Made by a program: the position numbers and the translations under genes. The notes under the pieces were generated by a model. That model was not told where the DNA came from. It searched no databases and worked only from the letters and a program-made list of their open reading frames with translations. From PALSA-1336 sp038203095 (lineage in GTDB: Bacteria > Patescibacteriota > Doudnabacteria > UBA920), in NCBI GenBank assembly GCA_038203095.1, contig JBBREH010000032.1:1-14960 (forward strand): DNA of 14,960 nucleotides, read 5' to 3'. This document shows positions 13,004 to 14,960 of this stretch, in pieces (position 1 is the stretch's first letter; the number at the start of each line of letters is the position of its first letter).

Positions 13004-13474
13004 TCTTTTATATTTTGCGAAAGAAAATTTTTCGTGCGTCTCTTCCTCGCCTTTTTCCCATTCTTTCCAATTCACTGTAGGGAAAAAGGCGTCGCCTTCA
13101 AAATTGCCTTTGACGTGGGTCATATACAACACTTGCGCCAAAGGCAAAGCCTGTTTGTAAATTTCCGCGCCGCCGATAACATAAAGATCTTCTGATGATG
13201 ACTTAGCTATTGCCTCTTCAAGCGAACCAAAAACCAAAACACCCACTGGCACTTTATAATCTGTTTGGCGGGTAATAACCAGGTTCTTGCGCCCTGGCAA
13301 AGGCTTGCCTAATCGGCTGACGATTGATTCATAAGTTTTGCGCCCCATCACCACCGTCCTGCCTAATGTAAGCTGTTTAAAATGCTGTAAATCCTCCGGC
13401 AAATGCCAGGGCAAATTATTGTCCTTGCCAATAACTAAGTTGTCAGCGACCGCGACGGGTCCTAAAATGATCAT
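12989..13474 (-). CDS. folA: Dihydrofolate reductase
   Basis: Reduces dihydrofolate with NADPH, regenerating the tetrahydrofolate consumed by ThyA. The 161-residue protein has the family order: IGKDNNLPWHLPEDLQHFK (substrate-binding Asp/Glu region), TVVMGRKTYESI, LPGRKNLVITR, DLYVIGGAEIYKQALP and the C-terminal GDAFFP. The start at 13474 gives MIILGPVAVADNLVIGKDN; the usual opening is (I/L)xxxAxxxNxxIG, so GPVAVADNLVIG is slightly unusual but intact. A longer frame to 13516 reads through intergenic repeat (TNHYTLHT) and is not used. Its last codons lie inside a 42-bp palindrome. It follows thyA and a four-helix-bundle gene in the same direction. Confidence 0.95.
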   Translation of the reverse strand: MIILGPVAVADNLVIGKDNNLPWHLPEDLQHFKQLTLGRTVVMGRKTYESIVSRLGKPLPGRKNLVITRQTDYKVPVGVLVFGSLEEAIAKSSSEDLYVIGGAEIYKQALPLAQVLYMTHVKGNFEGDAFFPTVNWKEWEKGEEETHEKFSFAKYKRITKL

Positions 13475-13478
13475 AAAA

Positions 13479-13507
13479 GTGTGTAGTGTATAGTGGTTAG
13501 TGAATAG
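13479..13507 (+). repeat. TAGTG-type intergenic repeat, left of the four-helix-bundle gene
   Basis: GTGTGTAGTGTATAGTGG followed by TTAGTGAATAG lies between folA and the four-helix-bundle gene and supplies the latter's last codons (S-I-H-stop). It shares GTGTGTAGT, ATAGTGG and AGTGAATAG with the element at 13877-13907, which lies in the opposite orientation. Confidence 0.6.
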
Positions 13508-13859
13508 AAGGATCAAGTTTATTCATTAATCCATGCAACATTTTTTGCACCTCCAAATTTAAACCTTCTGCTTTTGAGTAGTCAATCTTTGGGTATAGCC
13601 TTTTTGCGATTATTATTTGTGTTTCAATTTCTGTAGAACAACCAAAGGAAATTCCTAAAAATTGTTTAAACTCTTTTGTATGATTTCTGCCTGCGCCTTC
13701 CGCAATGCTTGAGGATATACCCACAACTGCTCTTTGCATTTGCGAGCTTAAGCCAAATCTCTCATCGCTTGGGAATTGTCTGGTGATTGAATACACCTCA
13801 ATGACAAGATCAATACTCTTCTGCCACACTATCAGCTCTTTGTAATTTTTAACTTTCAT
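13497..13859 (-). CDS. Four-helix bundle protein (23S rRNA IVP / bAvd-like family)
   Basis: The 120-residue protein matches the family encoded in 23S rRNA intervening sequences and used as the Avd accessory protein of diversity-generating retroelements. Visible motifs are KELIVWQKSIDLVIEVY, ITRQFPSDERFGLSSQMQRA, ISSSIAEGAGRNHTKEF and QFLGISFGCSTEIETQ. The four predicted helices and the length are typical. Such proteins are basic pentameric bundles that bind nucleic acid; the role of stand-alone copies is unknown. No reverse transcriptase or variable repeat is present, so this is not a recognisable retroelement. It sits between thyA and folA, flanked by imperfect inverted TAGTG-type repeats that overlap its own stop and the thyA stop, suggesting late insertion. 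Confidence 0.88.
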   Translation of the reverse strand: MKVKNYKELIVWQKSIDLVIEVYSITRQFPSDERFGLSSQMQRAVVGISSSIAEGAGRNHTKEFKQFLGISFGCSTEIETQIIIAKRLYPKIDYSKAEGLNLEVQKMLHGLMNKLDPSIH

Positions 13860-13876
13860 AGCTTTGTTTGTTTTCC

Positions 13877-13907
13877 TATTAACTACACACTATTCACTCC
13901 CCACTAT
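13877..13907 (-). repeat. TAGTG-type intergenic repeat, right of the four-helix-bundle gene
   Basis: On the minus strand this reads ATAGTGGGGAGTGAATAG then TGTGTAGTTAATAG. It includes the thyA stop codon (TAG, 13906-13904) and is an imperfect inverted partner of the repeat at 13479-13507. The same style of sequence borders the heptamer array at 10854-10920. Confidence 0.6.
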
Positions 13908-14716
13908 ATTGCTATAGGCGCTTTTATTCCCGGATCCGGGTTATAACCTTCCAATGTAAAGTCTTCGTATTTAAAACCAAAAATGCCTTTAACTTCAGGA
14001 TTAATTTTCATTGTGGGCAAAGCTTTAGGCGTGCGGGAAAGCTGCAGTTTTACCTGCTCAAAATGGTTATTATAAATATGTGCGTCACCAAAAGTGTGGA
14101 CAAACTCCCCCAATTCTCTACCGCAAACTTGGGCCATCATCATAGTCAGCAGTGAATAAGAAGCAATGTTGAAAGGCACGCCTAAAAAAGTGTCGGCAGA
14201 TCGCTGATATAATTGGCAAGACAGTTTATTATTTGCTACATAAAATTGAAACATTGTGTGACAGGGGGGTGGTGCGGTTTTTTTACCAGCAATTAAAGAC
14301 TGTAAATCTGCCACGTTCCAGCCACTAACTATCATCCGGCGGTTGTCGGGGTTATTTTTTATTTGATCTGTCACATAGGCAATTTGGTCGTAAGTCTCGC
14401 CATTATAACCCTTCCATGCGCGCCACTGCTTGCCGTAAACCGGTCCTAAGTCGCCGTTTTCGTCTGCCCACTCATCCCAAATAGTTACGCCGTTATCATT
14501 TAAATATTTAATGTTGGTGTCGCCTTTTAAAAACCATAAAAGTTCATAAATAACTGCCTTTAAAAAAATCTTTTTTGTCGTGAGCAAAGGAAAACCCTTG
14601 GCCAAATCAAAACGCATTTGGTAGCCAAACAAGCTCTTGGTGCCCGTACCAGTCCGATCGTGCTTTTGCGCGCCCTCGTCCATAATTTTTTGTAAGAGAT
14701 CGAGGTATATTTTCAT
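13904..14716 (-). CDS. thyA: Thymidylate synthase
   Basis: Methylates dUMP to dTMP using methylene-tetrahydrofolate and releases dihydrofolate. The 270-residue protein has the phosphate-binding Arg in DRTGTGT (R21), LLTTKK, the Glu-Trp region YELLWFLKGDTNIKYL, WDEWADENGDLGPVYGKQWR, the nucleophile in APPPCHTMFQFYV (C152), QRSADTFLGVPFNIASYS, and GDAHIYNNH near the C-terminus. Its length is close to the usual 264 and it ends KAPIAI as the family does. The loop before the nucleophile (TAPPPC) has an additional proline. The start is the ATG at 14716. It is the first gene of the thyA - four-helix-bundle - folA set, which pairs the dihydrofolate producer with its recycler. Confidence 0.97.
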   Translation of the reverse strand: MKIYLDLLQKIMDEGAQKHDRTGTGTKSLFGYQMRFDLAKGFPLLTTKKIFLKAVIYELLWFLKGDTNIKYLNDNGVTIWDEWADENGDLGPVYGKQWRAWKGYNGETYDQIAYVTDQIKNNPDNRRMIVSGWNVADLQSLIAGKKTAPPPCHTMFQFYVANNKLSCQLYQRSADTFLGVPFNIASYSLLTMMMAQVCGRELGEFVHTFGDAHIYNNHFEQVKLQLSRTPKALPTMKINPEVKGIFGFKYEDFTLEGYNPDPGIKAPIAI

Positions 14717-14741
14717 ATGGCTTATCTTAGTGTTCCCATTC

Positions 14742-14761
14742 CTCTCCTTTTTAAAGGAGAG
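14742..14761. repeat. Short palindrome (CTCTCCTTT/AAAGGAGAG) upstream of thyA
   Basis: A perfect 9-bp inverted repeat with a 2-nt spacer lies 25 bp before the thyA start. Its sequence style resembles dispersed intergenic palindromes found in many uncultured-bacterium genomes, though only one copy is here. The remaining bases to the window end (to 14960) are AT-rich. They hold a small inverted repeat (TTAACT/AGTTAA at 14897-14910) and no supported gene or clear promoter. Confidence 0.5.
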
Positions 14762-14960
14762 ATTAGGTGAGGTTATTTTTTATTAAGTGGTTGGCGACTG
14801 TCTCAAAAACTCCTTGAATATTAGACTTGTAGCGAATTAATTTTTTAGACCAAAATTTGATATTTTAGCCAAAATCGAAGTTAAAAATTTTGATGTTTAA
14901 CTTTAGTTAAGCGGAAAAATTGTTAACAAGAGTTTGGCAAAAGAGCAATTTTTGGACAAA

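Noticed and set aside
13479..13859. Diversity-generating retroelement suggested by the bAvd-like protein
   Set aside because: No reverse transcriptase, template repeat or variable repeat is present in the window.
14763..14864. A 33-codon protein-like stretch upstream of thyA on the minus strand (…GVFETVANHLIKNN…)
   Set aside because: It has a stop on both sides, no start codon and no recognised match; at best it is a gene remnant, and it is too short to support.

Overview
The window looks like bacterial chromosome from a small-genome, low-GC lineage, most likely a member of the Patescibacteria (Candidate Phyla Radiation). The clues are a VirB2/TrbC-like pilin segment fused to an M15 peptidase, a CTP synthase with a divergent signature, a membrane-anchored 'sunset' domain protein, a HEAR-plus-nuclease-like protein, and very few clear Shine-Dalgarno sites. 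This placement is inferred from protein character and was not tested by a search. A complete release factor 2 gene and normal use of TGA as a stop argue for genetic code 11 rather than the UGA-to-glycine code of some related lineages. No rRNA, tRNA, CRISPR array or intact transposon was seen.

Layout. At 1-1583 (+) are a pilin/M15 peptidase gene, cut off by the window edge, and a HEAR/nuclease-like gene; they end at a strong bidirectional terminator. A cysteine desulfurase (-) and a sunset-domain membrane protein (-) follow. Divergent from these are a Trm11-like methyltransferase and ribosomal protein bL27 (rpmA, +), with a possible three-way-junction RNA between them, ending at a second bidirectional terminator. 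Everything from 5395 to the end lies on the minus strand. In transcription order this is thyA, a four-helix-bundle protein, folA, prfB, ftsE, ftsX, a small structured RNA or attenuator, rplI (bL9), a broken two-repeat membrane-anchored protein, pyrG and a SIMPL-domain protein.

Functions. thyA and folA form the dTMP/tetrahydrofolate cycle pair, and pyrG makes CTP, so nucleotide synthesis is well represented. prfB, rpmA, rplI and the Trm11-like enzyme serve translation. ftsE and ftsX form the division ABC complex that controls peptidoglycan hydrolysis. The cysteine desulfurase supplies sulfur for Fe-S clusters or tRNA thiolation.

The most unusual signals lie in the non-coding DNA: a 65-nt RNA with its own promoter and terminator ahead of rplI; a candidate cis-regulatory RNA ahead of rpmA; a perfect 42-bp palindrome that encodes the end of folA; a G-quadruplex-capable heptamer array between ftsE and ftsX; imperfect inverted repeats around the four-helix-bundle gene, which sits inside a thyA-folA unit; and a gene broken by one frameshift and one in-frame stop whose lost C-terminus can be read. 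I see no clear multi-gene defence or mobile system. The pilin/M15 protein beside the nuclease-like protein is the closest candidate for an undescribed pair.
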